The notes under the pieces are model-generated. The model saw only the letters and a program-made list of their open reading frames with translations. It made no database searches and was not told where the DNA came from. The translations under genes and the position numbers were made by a program. A DNA stretch of 56,370 bases from Cohnella sp. GbtcB17 (GTDB taxonomy: Bacteria > Bacillota > Bacilli > Paenibacillales > Paenibacillaceae): assembly GCF_019091135.1 (NCBI RefSeq), contig NZ_JAGXJW010000055.1, positions 1 through 56,370 of the forward strand. The letters run 5' to 3'. Below are positions 8,163 through 16,099 of the stretch, piece after piece (position 1 is the first letter of the stretch; every line of letters starts with the position of its first letter).

Positions 8163-8600
8163 ATGATGAATTCTTCCCCTCTGACGGACACGAGAGCGCA
8201 AGTCGGCAGCACGGAAAGAACCCCGAGGAGAGCGGCGAGAAGATCCGTCGTGCCGTTCGTTTGTTTATGGCTGCTGCTGATCGGCGCAGGCGTCGCCGGC
8301 ACCGTCTGGTACACGGGACAGCAGCGGGAGCAAGTATCTGCGCAGCTGCAGCAGCAAACCGCCAGCCAGATCGCGGCGATGCAGCAGGATTACAGCGCCA
8401 GACTGGACAAGCTTGAGAGCGACTACGCCGCACAGATGGCGCAGCTGTCTTCGAAGGTCGAAGCGCTGAACGAGCTGCTCACCTTCACGCAGGACAACGC
8501 CAGCGACAAGACCGACAACAGCAACAAGCTGTATACGCAGATCAGCGAGCTGAAAAAACAGCTGGACCAGCTGAAAAAAGAACTGGACGTGCTCAAATGA
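8163..8600 (+). CDS. Small membrane-anchored coiled-coil protein, unknown function
   Basis: 145 residues. A basic N-terminus (RTPRRAARR) precedes one transmembrane helix at about residues 29-49 (VVPFVCLWLLLIGAGVAGTV). The rest is a Gln/Leu-rich coiled coil with clear heptads, ending KKQLDQLKKELDVLK, predicted outside the membrane. GAGGTG lies upstream of two adjacent ATGs (8163, 8166). Its stop overlaps the start of the phosphodiester glycosidase gene by four bases, so the two are co-translated and probably act together at the envelope. I do not recognise a named family. Confidence 0.75.
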   Translation: MMNSSPLTDTRAQVGSTERTPRRAARRSVVPFVCLWLLLIGAGVAGTVWYTGQQREQVSAQLQQQTASQIAAMQQDYSARLDKLESDYAAQMAQLSSKVEALNELLTFTQDNASDKTDNSNKLYTQISELKKQLDQLKKELDVLK

Positions 8601-9667
8601 GAACGGGCGTCCAGCAATTGAACCGAACCGTGCTGCTCGCCTGCGCGCCGTTTCTCGGCATGCTGATCTGGCTGTTGGCGGCAGGCGTCAATCCCGAGGC
8701 GCCGGACATCGGCCCGCCGCCGCAGACGCCGGAGCCGAAGCTCGCCGGCTACACGGAGCCTCAGATCGAATCGCTGGACCGGGCCGGCGCCATCGCCAAG
8801 GACATCTCGGCCTCCGTCAAGCGGGTATCCGAGTTGTATACGAAGACGAATAAGAGCATGAGTGCGATGATGTCCACCGCCAAGGCGCAGGTGCGGCGTC
8901 CGGCGGCCATCTACGACAGGCGCATCTCGATCAAGCTCGGTTACCCGCGCGACTCGGTGCAGTCGGACAATCTGACGGCACAGCTTTACACGATCCGCGC
9001 TCAGCACTTCAGCGGCTACGCGCTCAAGGTCAAGCTGAAGAGCGACAAAGCGATGTCGATGGCGCTCGCCGGCGGCAAGCCGGGCAGCTCGGAGACGCCG
9101 CTCGCCGCCGTCAAGCGGACCGGAGCGATCGCGGGCGTCAATGCCGGCGGCTTCGCGGACCAGGGCGGCAAGCGGTACCCGCTCAGCACGACCGTCGTCG
9201 GCGGAGAGTACGTCGGCGGCTTCGAGCCGAGCTTCAACGATCTGTTTTTCGTCGGCCTGAACGAGGAACTGAAGCTGATCGGCGGCAAATACAACAGCAA
9301 GTCCCAGCTCGACAAGGAAAAGCCGAAGTTCGGCGCCTCCTTCGTACCCGTACTCCGTAAAAACGGCGTCAATCTGCCGATTCCGGCCAAATGGCGGACA
9401 AGCCCGCTGCGCGCGCCGCGCACGGTCATCGCGAACTACAAGGACAATCAAATTCTGATGATGGTCATCGACGGACGGGGCGAGGACGGCAGCTCCGGCG
9501 CCACGCTCGAGGAGCTCCAGATTTTGCTCTCCCGCTTCGGAACGATCGACGGCTACAACCTGGACGGCGGCGGCTCATCCACCCTCGTGTTCAAAGGCAG
9601 AGTCGTCAACAGCCCGTCGGACGGGCAGCTTCGGCGCCTGGCGACGAATTTTCTTTTCTTCAAATAA
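8597..9667 (+). CDS. Phosphodiester glycosidase (NAGPA) family membrane-anchored protein
   Basis: 356 residues. An N-terminal hydrophobic segment (about 12-30) anchors or exports it; a proline-rich linker follows (GPPPQTPEPK). The C-terminal half is the NAGPA domain, seen from GAIAGVNAGGFADQGG, through MMVIDGRGEDGSSGATLEEL, to the hallmark YNLDGGGSSTLVFKG. Family members cleave phosphodiester-linked sugars, for example N-acetylglucosamine-1-phosphodiesters, and in Bacillota are found with exopolysaccharide or wall polymer genes. It overlaps the coiled-coil gene by four bases. The natural substrate is unknown. Confidence 0.87.
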   Translation: MRTGVQQLNRTVLLACAPFLGMLIWLLAAGVNPEAPDIGPPPQTPEPKLAGYTEPQIESLDRAGAIAKDISASVKRVSELYTKTNKSMSAMMSTAKAQVRRPAAIYDRRISIKLGYPRDSVQSDNLTAQLYTIRAQHFSGYALKVKLKSDKAMSMALAGGKPGSSETPLAAVKRTGAIAGVNAGGFADQGGKRYPLSTTVVGGEYVGGFEPSFNDLFFVGLNEELKLIGGKYNSKSQLDKEKPKFGASFVPVLRKNGVNLPIPAKWRTSPLRAPRTVIANYKDNQILMMVIDGRGEDGSSGATLEELQILLSRFGTIDGYNLDGGGSSTLVFKGRVVNSPSDGQLRRLATNFLFFK

Positions 9668-9668
9668 T

Positions 9669-9693
9669 AAGAGGCCGCGCAGGCCTCTTTATT
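9669..9693 (+). terminator. Intrinsic terminator after the phosphodiester glycosidase gene
   Basis: AAGAGGCC/GGCCTCTT hairpin with a five-base loop and a T-rich 3' side (CTTTATTTG). Confidence 0.75.
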
Positions 9694-9724
9694 TGCGTCA
9701 CCCGTTTGGCGCGGCAACTCTTGA

Positions 9725-10312
9725 TCAGGCGGTCGTCGTCCTGAAGTAGCGGTATACCTTCGCCAGCTTCTCCTTCTGCTTGCCCCGCGGACTTTCCATG
9801 CTGCCGAATTCGAAAAACTTCACCTTGCCGAAGCCGACGTACCGCAGCAGCGCCTTGTGCATGAGCGTCTTGTGCACATTGTAGAGCCAGAGCGGCATAT
9901 ACACCGCAGGCCCCTTCATCGTCGACACGCACACCGCAGTCTTGCCCTTCAGCAGACCTTCCGGCAGCAGCTTGCCGTTGTCCCGATAGGCGAACCCCGA
10001 AGCGAACATGCGGTCGATAAAACCGAGCAGCATCGCAGGCGGCCGCCCCCACCAGATCGGATAGACAAATGCCACCTTGTCGGCCCGCTTGATCAGCTCC
10101 CGATAGCGCGCGAGCTCGGGATCGGCATGCATGTCCCTTCTCCTTTTTTCCTCGTTGAACACGAGCACCGGGTCGAATCCCTCCGCATACAGATCGAGCA
10201 CCTCGACCTCCTCGAACGCAGCGTTCTCTTCGCTCCCGCGTACGATCTCCTGTAAAAACGCATAGTTCAAGCTTCGATGATTCGGATGCGCATAAATGAC
10301 GAGCAGCTTCAT
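9725..10312 (-). CDS. NAD(P)H-dependent flavodoxin-fold oxidoreductase (quinone reductase type)
   Basis: 195 residues from ATG 10312, which follows GGGGGG. The N-terminus LLVIYAHPNHRSLNYAFLQE is the flavin-phosphate-binding segment of the NQO1/KefF/MdaB group, and VAFVYPIWWGRPPAMLLGFI plus DRMFASGFAY form the second flavin loop. These FMN/FAD proteins reduce quinones or other electrophiles. The gene is divergent from a MarR regulator and the shared promoter holds several TTATCA/TGATAA-type inverted repeats, so it is probably induced by the electrophile or disulfide stress sensed by that MarR. Confidence 0.86.
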   Translation of the reverse strand: MKLLVIYAHPNHRSLNYAFLQEIVRGSEENAAFEEVEVLDLYAEGFDPVLVFNEEKRRRDMHADPELARYRELIKRADKVAFVYPIWWGRPPAMLLGFIDRMFASGFAYRDNGKLLPEGLLKGKTAVCVSTMKGPAVYMPLWLYNVHKTLMHKALLRYVGFGKVKFFEFGSMESPRGKQKEKLAKVYRYFRTTTA

Positions 10313-10329
10313 GGCAGGGCCCCCTATAA

Positions 10330-10413
10330 TTATCATATGATAACTACAGAGTAACGCGCCGTCATTTAGTTGTCAAATGATCATTTTTATTTGATAACGA
10401 TTTTGATATCGTT
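10330..10413. promoter_or_regulatory. Divergent promoter region with three candidate MarR operators
   Basis: Three inverted repeats: perfect TTATCATATGATAA (10330-10343); GTCAAATGATCATTTTTATT followed by TGATAAC (about 10372-10398); and AACGAT-6-ATCGTT (10396-10413). The first overlaps the 5' region of the oxidoreductase gene and the last lies near the MarR gene, a usual arrangement for repression of both. Confidence 0.6.
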
Positions 10414-10437
10414 AAACGTACGAGGCGAGGTGATCGT

Positions 10438-10869
10438 ATGGACAAGCAGGCTCTGTTTTTAAAATTTATCGATTTTGTAACGGCCGTCCATCAGACGACG
10501 CATGCGTTCACGAAAGGCGCGAAGCTCGAAGACGTGACGCCCGTTCAATATAAAATGCTGGAATACGTCGCGGTCAGTCAGCCCGTCACGCTCAGCAGCG
10601 TCGCCGACTGTACCCATATGTCCTTGCCGAATACGAGCCGCGAGCTCAAGAAGCTGATACAAAAGGGACTGTGCGAAAAGGTGGCGGACGCGGACGACAG
10701 GAGAAGGCAGCTCATTCGCCTCTCCGATAAGGGGCAGCAGCTGATGAACGGCATTTTCGGCCATATGCTGTCGCAGCTCGAAGGGCGCATCGGGACTTTG
10801 TCCGGAGAAAAGCTGAAGGAGATCGAGCAAGCGCTCGACCTCCTTCACGATCGGGTATTCCGTACGTAA
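10438..10869 (+). CDS. MarR-family transcriptional regulator
   Basis: 143 residues, typical length. The winged helix-turn-helix is seen in VTLSSVADCTHMSLPNTSRE followed by LKKLIQKGLCEKVADADDRR, with the family wing motif DADDRRRQLIRLSDKG. GGCGAGGTGATCGT precedes the ATG. It is divergent from the flavodoxin-fold oxidoreductase, and palindromes in the 125-base gap are likely operators. One Cys in the recognition region (ADCTHM) and another at KGLCEK could sense redox state, but this is speculative. Confidence 0.87.
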   Translation: MDKQALFLKFIDFVTAVHQTTHAFTKGAKLEDVTPVQYKMLEYVAVSQPVTLSSVADCTHMSLPNTSRELKKLIQKGLCEKVADADDRRRQLIRLSDKGQQLMNGIFGHMLSQLEGRIGTLSGEKLKEIEQALDLLHDRVFRT

Positions 10870-10882
10870 ACGTCATCTTCGA

Positions 10883-10913
10883 AGCGCGGGCGAAAGACTG
10901 CCTGCGCTTTTTG
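10883..10913 (+). terminator. Intrinsic terminator after marR
   Basis: AGCGCGGGC pairs imperfectly with GCCTGCGCT, followed by TTTTT. Confidence 0.6.
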
Positions 10914-10920
10914 GCATGCG

Positions 10921-11301
10921 CTAGCTCTGCGGTTTGTTGTATCCGCGCTCCCCGTAGGGCTGCAGCTTTTCGATCCACAGCTCGGCGAGCGCGTCCACCT
11001 CTTCCTGATACTTTTTCAGCTCGGCGCGATCCGTAACTGTCTCCTCCTTCGGCTTGATTCGGTCCAGCTCCGAAAACTCAAACGCCTTGCCTCCGTAACG
11101 ATCCCAATCGGCCTTCAGCTCGGGCAATGTGTTGTTGTTCATCTGCTTCATAAATTCAAAGCGGTTGCGGGCGCCGTCCAGATCCATCGAGGAACGCACC
11201 AGCACCTTCCCGTTTTCCGTGTTTCGAATCTGATATACGCCCATCGCCCGGAAGGACTGCGTATAGGCTTCCGCCAGCTGCTTTTTGCGTTGCTTATCCA
11301 T
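10921..11301 (-). CDS. GIY-YIG-like nuclease family small protein
   Basis: 126 residues. MGVYQIRNTENGKVLVRSS resembles the GIY-YIG fold start (GVYxIxNxxNGK), but the second motif normally reading YIG is LVR here. The helix with the conserved Arg (DGARNRFEFMKQ) and the later acidic position (FEFSELD) are present. Many Bacillota have such degenerate short members; nuclease activity is unproven. It starts two bases after the stop of the DUF6530-like gene and is clearly in one operon with it. Cellular role unknown. Confidence 0.75.
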   Translation of the reverse strand: MDKQRKKQLAEAYTQSFRAMGVYQIRNTENGKVLVRSSMDLDGARNRFEFMKQMNNNTLPELKADWDRYGGKAFEFSELDRIKPKEETVTDRAELKKYQEEVDALAELWIEKLQPYGERGYNKPQS

Positions 11302-11303
11302 GC

Positions 11304-11783
11304 TCAGTACCCCATCTCCTTCAAAATACGCGACAGCGTCGCGAGCCGCTCGCCGATCAGCTCGCCGTCCGCCTCGAGCGCGGCGCCGAACAGCTTGATG
11401 TCCTCGCCGATGCGCTCATTGTCCGTGCAGACCGCCACCGTCATCGCGTCCCCCTGCAGCCCGATCCGGTCGATCACCGGTTCGGCCGGATCGTACAGCG
11501 CCTCGTAACGATAGGCTTCGCGGAAATGACCGATGCCCCGCGCGACCAATATCGCAAGGTCAAGCACGCGGTGAAGCGGCAGCTCCTCCGATTGACGAGA
11601 CCACTTCTCTCCCGTGTACCGCCATACCTTCGCCGAGATGTCGACCTTGCCGCGATCGTTCCATTGCGCCAGGCCGAGCGAAAGCCCCTTGGCGTCCGTA
11701 TGCCCGGCGTAGCGCCCGTCCACGTTTTCGTAATTGTCGGATATGATGACAGGCTTGTGCTTCAGCGATGTCGGAATTTTCAT
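11304..11783 (-). CDS. DUF6530-like conserved protein of unknown function
   Basis: 159 residues from ATG 11783, which has GGAGGAC at ideal spacing; an in-frame TTG at 11798 lies upstream of that site. It starts MKIPTSLKHKPVIISDNYEN and contains VDGRYAGHTDAKGLSLGLAQ and KVWRHTGEKW-like RYTGEKWSRQSEELPLHRVL. I associate this pattern with DUF6530 from memory; no function is known to me. No signal peptide or membrane segment. A 23-bp inverted repeat lies 36 bases upstream and may be an operator for this two-gene operon. Confidence 0.7.
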   Translation of the reverse strand: MKIPTSLKHKPVIISDNYENVDGRYAGHTDAKGLSLGLAQWNDRGKVDISAKVWRYTGEKWSRQSEELPLHRVLDLAILVARGIGHFREAYRYEALYDPAEPVIDRIGLQGDAMTVAVCTDNERIGEDIKLFGAALEADGELIGERLATLSRILKEMGY

Positions 11784-11818
11784 GAAGATGTCCTCCAATT
11801 GGCGAATAGTTAAGTCGC

Positions 11819-11841
11819 TTAGTAATTTACTAAATTACTAA
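11819..11841. promoter_or_regulatory. 23-bp inverted repeat, candidate operator of the DUF6530/GIY-YIG operon
   Basis: TTAGTAATTTA and TAAATTACTAA are perfect 11-bp arms around one C. It is very AT-rich against a GC-rich background and lies where a promoter is expected. The regulator is unknown; the nearby MarR is one candidate. Confidence 0.55.
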
Positions 11842-11951
11842 TTCAGTGCTTCTACTATATCGAACGAATCCAGATCGGTCAATCCCGATGCACGCACATA
11901 CGGCAGAGCGCGGCGTGCCTCGCGTCAGATCAGCGACAGTCAGCCGGACAA

Positions 11952-12140
11952 AAATAGTTGTCAAAAGGACGTTAATTCTCTTCGAATGGCCAGCGTCAGA
12001 AGAATAATGGTTAAAAGGCAGTTAATTCCTTGCAAAATCCGCAAAAGTACCGTTAACGCTCGAATTAAATGCCTTTTAACAACTATTTCTTATTAGCAGC
12101 TCAACACCGCCAGAATTAGTTGCTCTTCAGCAACTATCTC
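11952..12140. repeat. Cluster of degenerate palindromic repeats in a gene-free region
   Basis: Four related blocks: 11952-11978, 12004-12029, an inverted copy at 12062-12088, and a hairpin AGTTGCT-CTTC-AGCAACT at 12118-12135. Block one and block three match as 27-base inverted repeats with few mismatches; blocks three and four are about 52 bases apart in the same orientation. The style (CAACTAT edges) recurs at 30968-31160. The stretch 11842-12165 holds nothing else I recognise. Confidence 0.65.
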
Positions 12141-12165
12141 ACTTTGTATCCCCAATCCCGCACGC

Positions 12166-12216
12166 GAAAAAGCATCGGCACGCGCGTCTCCGTCCCCGAC
12201 GCTTTTACCGATGCTT
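12166..12216 (-). terminator. Intrinsic terminator of the ManD-like/epimerase operon
   Basis: AGCATCGG/CCGATGCT outer stem with an inner GCGTC/GACGC stem; the minus-strand transcript ends in CTTTTTCGCG. Confidence 0.75.
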
Positions 12217-12265
12217 ATTGAATTCCAGGCAAAATACGCGAATCTCGATAAGCCGCCATCCTCGC

Positions 12266-13108
12266 TCAATGCCATTTATACTCCGGCTTCCAGTTCAGCG
12301 TCTGTTTGGCAAGCGCGTTGGCGAACAGCGGCGCCGTCCCGCTCAAGTCAGCGCGAATGTCCGTCACCTCCGGATAATGCTCGGCGATCAAGGCCGGCGT
12401 ATCCCGCTCGCTCAGGACTTCGTCTCCCGTAATATTGAGCGCGACCGAACCGCCCTCGAGCCGCGCCGTCAATGCAGCCGCGCAGGCGCTCGCCGCGTCC
12501 CGAATGTCGATATAGCTCCATAAAATTTTGCGGAGCCGTTCGGGATGCCGCGCCTCTTCGGCCAAGCTCTCGTATTCCCCCGGCGCCGCAATCAGAGAGA
12601 AGCGCAGGTTCGCGATCTCAAGTCCGCTTCTGCGCGCGAACATATCGGATGCCAGCTCGCTCACGGTCTTGGATAGCCCGTACCCTTCCTGCGGGAGCTG
12701 CGGATGCGCTTCGTCCACGGGCAAGTATACCGGCGAAAAAGGCTTGGACGCCCAAGCGAATCCATAGCAGGACGTGCTCGATCCCATCACGACCCGCCGA
12801 ATGCCGAGCAGGTCCGCGGCCTCCAGCACGTTGAAGCTCCCGAGGACGTTGTTCGCGAAAATCGTATGATGCGGATATCCGACAGGCGCGGGAATCGCCG
12901 CCAGGTGAACGACCGCATCCGCACCCTTCAGCCCGCCTGCCACTTGTCCGAGGTCGTTCATGTCCACATGGATCTGCTTGCAGGGAAGCCCTTCGGCGAT
13001 ACGGTGGTCGAGCGACACGACTTGGTAGCCTTGCCGGCGCAGCTCATCGATAACGTATCTGCCCAACTTGCCGCTGCCTCCGGTAACGGCGATCGTGCGC
13101 ATGTCCAT
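12266..13108 (-). CDS. NAD-dependent epimerase/dehydratase (extended SDR)
   Basis: 280 residues from ATG 13108. Rossmann motif TGGSGKLGRYV is at the N-terminus, VDMND and VVHLAAIPAP are cofactor contacts, and the catalytic pair is Y-x3-K in YGLSKTVSE. GSSTSCYG supplies the catalytic Ser. The closest well-known relatives by feel are uronate dehydrogenase-like enzymes and UDP-sugar epimerases. GAGGAG precedes the chosen start; the ATG at 13123 overlaps the upstream stop (ATGA) but lacks a ribosome site. It follows the ManD/RspA-like dehydratase, suggesting joint action on a sugar acid. Confidence 0.82.
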   Translation of the reverse strand: MDMRTIAVTGGSGKLGRYVIDELRRQGYQVVSLDHRIAEGLPCKQIHVDMNDLGQVAGGLKGADAVVHLAAIPAPVGYPHHTIFANNVLGSFNVLEAADLLGIRRVVMGSSTSCYGFAWASKPFSPVYLPVDEAHPQLPQEGYGLSKTVSELASDMFARRSGLEIANLRFSLIAAPGEYESLAEEARHPERLRKILWSYIDIRDAASACAAALTARLEGGSVALNITGDEVLSERDTPALIAEHYPEVTDIRADLSGTAPLFANALAKQTLNWKPEYKWH

Positions 13109-13119
13109 TCGCTCCTCTC

Positions 13120-14343
13120 TCATGGCCGAACGATCGTGCCGTCGGCTTTGCGGTCCAGCGGGTACGGCGAATGATAGCTGCGGCGCGACCAGCGCTCGCC
13201 CGTGAGCGCGGCGGCCAGCGTCTCGTCAATGTCGATGCCGAGTCCCGGCTTGGCCGACGGGTACAGATATCCGCCCGCACGCTCGATGTGTCCGGGAAAT
13301 GCGGCCAGCTCCTCCGGCCGGAAGTGATTGACTTCTTGAATGCCGAAATTCCAGATCGTCATATCCAGGTGCACGGCGGCCGCCTGGTTGACGGGATCGT
13401 TCTCCCCGCCCTCCTGCCAGGCGGTGCGTACGCCGAACGCTTCGGCCAGCGCCGCGATCTTGCGGCAGGCGGTGATGCCGCCCGCCTTGGAGACGCGAAC
13501 GCGGATGAAGTCGATGAGACGCTCCGAGATGAGCGGCACCCACTCCTGCGGATTCGTGAACAGCTCGCCTACGGCCTGCGGCGTCGCGCACTGCTGCCGG
13601 AGCTGCCGATACCAGCCGATCTGATCCGGCGGCAGGACGTCCTCCAGGAAAAACAGACCGTAGGGCTCGAGCCGCCTCGCCAGACGAACTGCGTGAATCG
13701 GCGACAAATGCTCGTGTACATCGTGCGTAAACTGGACATTGTCGCCGAATGCCACTCTAAGGGATTCGAACATGGCAGGAATCGCGTTTACGTATAAGTG
13801 CTCGTCGAATACGTGGCCGCGAGCATCGGCGCCCCGGGGAACGTTGGCGCGGTCCGCGCCGATGAAGCCGCCTCCGCCGTAGCCGCCCATTTGCACGCGC
13901 AGCACCGTATAGCCTTCCTCGATGAAACGGGCGACATCCTCCCGAAGCTCCGCGGCGTCCCTGCCTCCCGCGTGACCGTAGCAGGCGACGGCGGATCTCG
14001 CTGCCCCGCCGAGCAGCTGGTATACGGGCAATCCGGCTTCCTTGCCTTTAACATCCCAAAGCGCCATGTCGATGCCGCCGATCGCAGTGTTCAGCAGCGC
14101 GCCGCTGCGCCAATAGCCGCTATGGTGCATGAGCTGCCACAGATCCTCGATGTTGGCCGGATCCCGGCCGATCAAGAGCGGCCCCAGCAGCTGCTCGACG
14201 ATCTGCACGACCGCTTCCGGATTATAGAGATCGGTCGCCGATCCCAAGCCGTACAAGCCATCCTGGTCCGTCGTCACCTTCACGATCGTCCATGTCCCGT
14301 TTTGCCTCGTCCGTATGCATTTGACGCCGGTGATTTTCGCCAT
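13120..14343 (-). CDS. Enolase-superfamily dehydratase (ManD/RspA-like, mandelate racemase fold)
   Basis: 407 residues. The capping domain (ITGVKCIRTRQNGTWTIVKV) is followed by the barrel. Metal ligands and catalytic positions are visible in FTHDVHEHLSP, FFLEDVLPPDQ and AVGELFTNPQEW. The C-terminal segments AWQEGGENDPVNQAA and GLGIDIDETLAAAL are characteristic of the RspA/ManD group. Such enzymes dehydrate D-mannonate, D-gluconate or related acids to 2-keto-3-deoxy acids, some with very low activity. It is co-transcribed with an NAD-dependent epimerase. UxuA, an unrelated mannonate dehydratase, is also present in this window at 37747, so this one may act on another acid. Confidence 0.85.
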   Translation of the reverse strand: MAKITGVKCIRTRQNGTWTIVKVTTDQDGLYGLGSATDLYNPEAVVQIVEQLLGPLLIGRDPANIEDLWQLMHHSGYWRSGALLNTAIGGIDMALWDVKGKEAGLPVYQLLGGAARSAVACYGHAGGRDAAELREDVARFIEEGYTVLRVQMGGYGGGGFIGADRANVPRGADARGHVFDEHLYVNAIPAMFESLRVAFGDNVQFTHDVHEHLSPIHAVRLARRLEPYGLFFLEDVLPPDQIGWYRQLRQQCATPQAVGELFTNPQEWVPLISERLIDFIRVRVSKAGGITACRKIAALAEAFGVRTAWQEGGENDPVNQAAAVHLDMTIWNFGIQEVNHFRPEELAAFPGHIERAGGYLYPSAKPGLGIDIDETLAAALTGERWSRRSYHSPYPLDRKADGTIVRP

Positions 14344-14464
14344 TTGCGCGCTCGCCTCCTTACGCTAGCCTCATTCTACTTCACCTGTACGCCGCGCTTA
14401 ATGAGACGATGACAAACTTAAGTCGGCGATCTTATCCGATTCGAGGCGATCGCAGCGCGTGGGA

Positions 14465-14770
14465 GCTACGTTGTGCGGACGGTCCCGCGTATGGTAGCAC
14501 CTTAACGGTGCGATTGCGTGGGCGTGACATTGTGAGGCCAGCTTCGTGCACGGAAGCACCATATTAGTGCGATTGGAGCGCGAGCGTGACGTCGTGCGGC
14601 CAGCTTCGTGCATGGAAGCACCATAATGGGGCGATTGAAATGAAGGCGCGACGTCGTGCGGCCAGCTTCGCACATAGAAGCACCATAATGGTGCGATTGC
14701 CGCGTTAGCGTGAGGGCGAGTGGCCGGTCCCGTGCATGAAAGCACCATAATGGTGCAATCGCAGCTTCGC
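14465..14770. repeat. Tandem array of 59-62 bp units carrying the palindrome GCACCATAATGGTGC
   Basis: Five palindrome copies begin at 14497, 14556, 14618, 14680 and 14742. The last two are perfect (seven-base arms around one A); the first keeps GCACC/GGTGC arms with a different loop. Palindromes are separated by a GC-rich spacer containing GTGCGGCCAGCTTCGTGCA-like sequence. The array lies between the cobA terminator and the promoter region of the ManD-like gene. The region 14344-14868 contains no convincing gene. Confidence 0.85.
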
Positions 14771-14862
14771 ACGACATCGTGTAGCCTGGCCTCCGTCTTG
14801 GGATATCTCAAAACGCCTGCCTTGCCCAAAGCGTGTACAAGAAAGTTGACATAAACCAGAAA

Positions 14863-14903
14863 TGCAAACGGGACGAAGCAAAATTTCCCTCTGCTTCATC
14901 CCG
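14863..14903 (-). terminator. Intrinsic terminator of the nirBD-cobA operon
   Basis: CGGGATGAAGCA pairs with TGCTTCGTCCCG across a short loop; the transcript then reads TTTGCATTTC. It lies about 50 bases after the cobA stop. Confidence 0.7.
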
Positions 14904-14951
14904 CTTGACGATTTAAGCTCTCTGCCTTCATCGTAATTGCCGTGCCGCACC

Positions 14952-15743
14952 CTACCCGATCGCGAGCCTCGCCTGCGCCTCCAGCAGCAGCAATTGCTCC
15001 CGCACCAGGACGACATCTCCGATCACGATCAACGCGGGGTTGCCGATCCGCATCGCCTCTGCGAGCCTGTGAATATGCGCAAGCTCCCCCGTCACGACGC
15101 GCTGCCGGTCGGTCGTTCCCCGTTCGATGAGGGCGACCGGCGTCGACGGCGGCTTGCCGTGGCGGAGCAGCTCTGCACGTATCTCCTCCAGCCGTCCGAT
15201 GCCCATATACACGACGAGCGTATCGACGCCGTGCGCCAGCAGATCCCAACGAATCGGCGCGGCATCCTCGCGGCAGCGATTGCCCGTAACGACGGCGAAC
15301 GAGGCGGCCAGGTCCCGATGCGTGAGCGGGATTCGGCTCGACGCCGCGGCGCCGAGCGCCGACGTGACGCCTGGCACGATCTCGCAAGGTATGCCGCGTT
15401 CCGCGAGCGCGAGCGCTTCCTCGCCGCCCCTGCCGAAGACGAGCGGATCGCCGCCCTTGAGCCGAACGACCGTCCGGCCGCCAAGCGCATGCTCGATCAG
15501 AAGCGCTTCGATCTGGCGCTGCGTCATCGCGTGCCGCCCGGGGCTTTTGCCGCAGTAGAGCAGCACGGCGTCGGGCTTGGCGTAGGTCAGCAGCTCCTCG
15601 TTGACCAAGCGGTCGTACAAGACGACGTCGGCTTCCCGAATGCAGCGGACCGCCTTCATCGTGATGAGCTCCGGGTCGCCCGGACCGGCGCCGACTAGGT
15701 AGACCTTCGCCTTCCGCGTTACCTCCGGCTTAACGAAATTCAT
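14952..15743 (-). CDS. cobA: Uroporphyrinogen-III C-methyltransferase (SUMT)
   Basis: 263 residues from ATG 15743, after GGGGAG. It methylates uroporphyrinogen III twice with SAM to give precorrin-2, the precursor of siroheme. Motifs: VYLVGAGPGDPELITMKAV at the N-terminus, VRLKGGDPLVFGRGGEEA, and EIVPGVTSALGAAA. It is the last gene of nirB-nirD-cobA, which makes sense because NirB needs siroheme. It lacks the CysG-type dehydrogenase/chelatase domain, so ring oxidation and iron insertion must be encoded elsewhere. Confidence 0.93.
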   Translation of the reverse strand: MNFVKPEVTRKAKVYLVGAGPGDPELITMKAVRCIREADVVLYDRLVNEELLTYAKPDAVLLYCGKSPGRHAMTQRQIEALLIEHALGGRTVVRLKGGDPLVFGRGGEEALALAERGIPCEIVPGVTSALGAAASSRIPLTHRDLAASFAVVTGNRCREDAAPIRWDLLAHGVDTLVVYMGIGRLEEIRAELLRHGKPPSTPVALIERGTTDRQRVVTGELAHIHRLAEAMRIGNPALIVIGDVVLVREQLLLLEAQARLAIG

Positions 15744-15772
15744 GCGCTCATCTCCCCTGCCGCAAATTTGGT

Positions 15773-16081
15773 CTAAATCGTAATAAAGATCGCGCCGGCT
15801 GCGTCTACTTCCGTCTCGTACGACGTCACGCACCCATCGTCCGGTTCGTACACTTTTCCCGTCTTCAGGTCGATCTTCCAATCGTGCAGCGGACAGTGGA
15901 TCGCGGTGCCGCACACCATGCCCTCCGACAGCTTGCCGCCTTTGTGCGGGCAGCGGTTCTCGACGGCGCGGATCTGTCCGTCGGACAATTTGAAGATGGC
16001 GATCTCAAGCTCTTTGTGACGGTATGTGCGCGCCCCTTTGGCATCGATATCCGCTACGTGAGCGACCAGCATTTTTGTCAT
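15773..16081 (-). CDS. nirD: Nitrite reductase [NAD(P)H] small subunit, Rieske-type
   Basis: 102 residues, normal length. A single Rieske-like domain with both ligand pairs present: C-P-H in NRCPHKGG and C-x2-H in HCPLHDW, so it probably holds a [2Fe-2S] cluster; many enterobacterial NirD proteins have lost these ligands. GGAGGCGGAGATC precedes the ATG. It lies 18 bases after nirB. It pairs with NirB in cytoplasmic six-electron reduction of nitrite to ammonium. Confidence 0.93.
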   Translation of the reverse strand: MTKMLVAHVADIDAKGARTYRHKELEIAIFKLSDGQIRAVENRCPHKGGKLSEGMVCGTAIHCPLHDWKIDLKTGKVYEPDDGCVTSYETEVDAAGAIFITI

Positions 16082-16099
16082 GATCTCCGCCTCCAGTCC

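Noticed and set aside
13120..13123. Epimerase start at ATG 13123 overlapping the upstream stop
   Set aside because: No ribosome site precedes it, whereas GAGGAG lies ahead of ATG 13108.
14398..14829. Minus-strand open frames rich in Cys/His/Arg
   Set aside because: They follow the 59-62 bp repeat units, have no ribosome site and no family resemblance.
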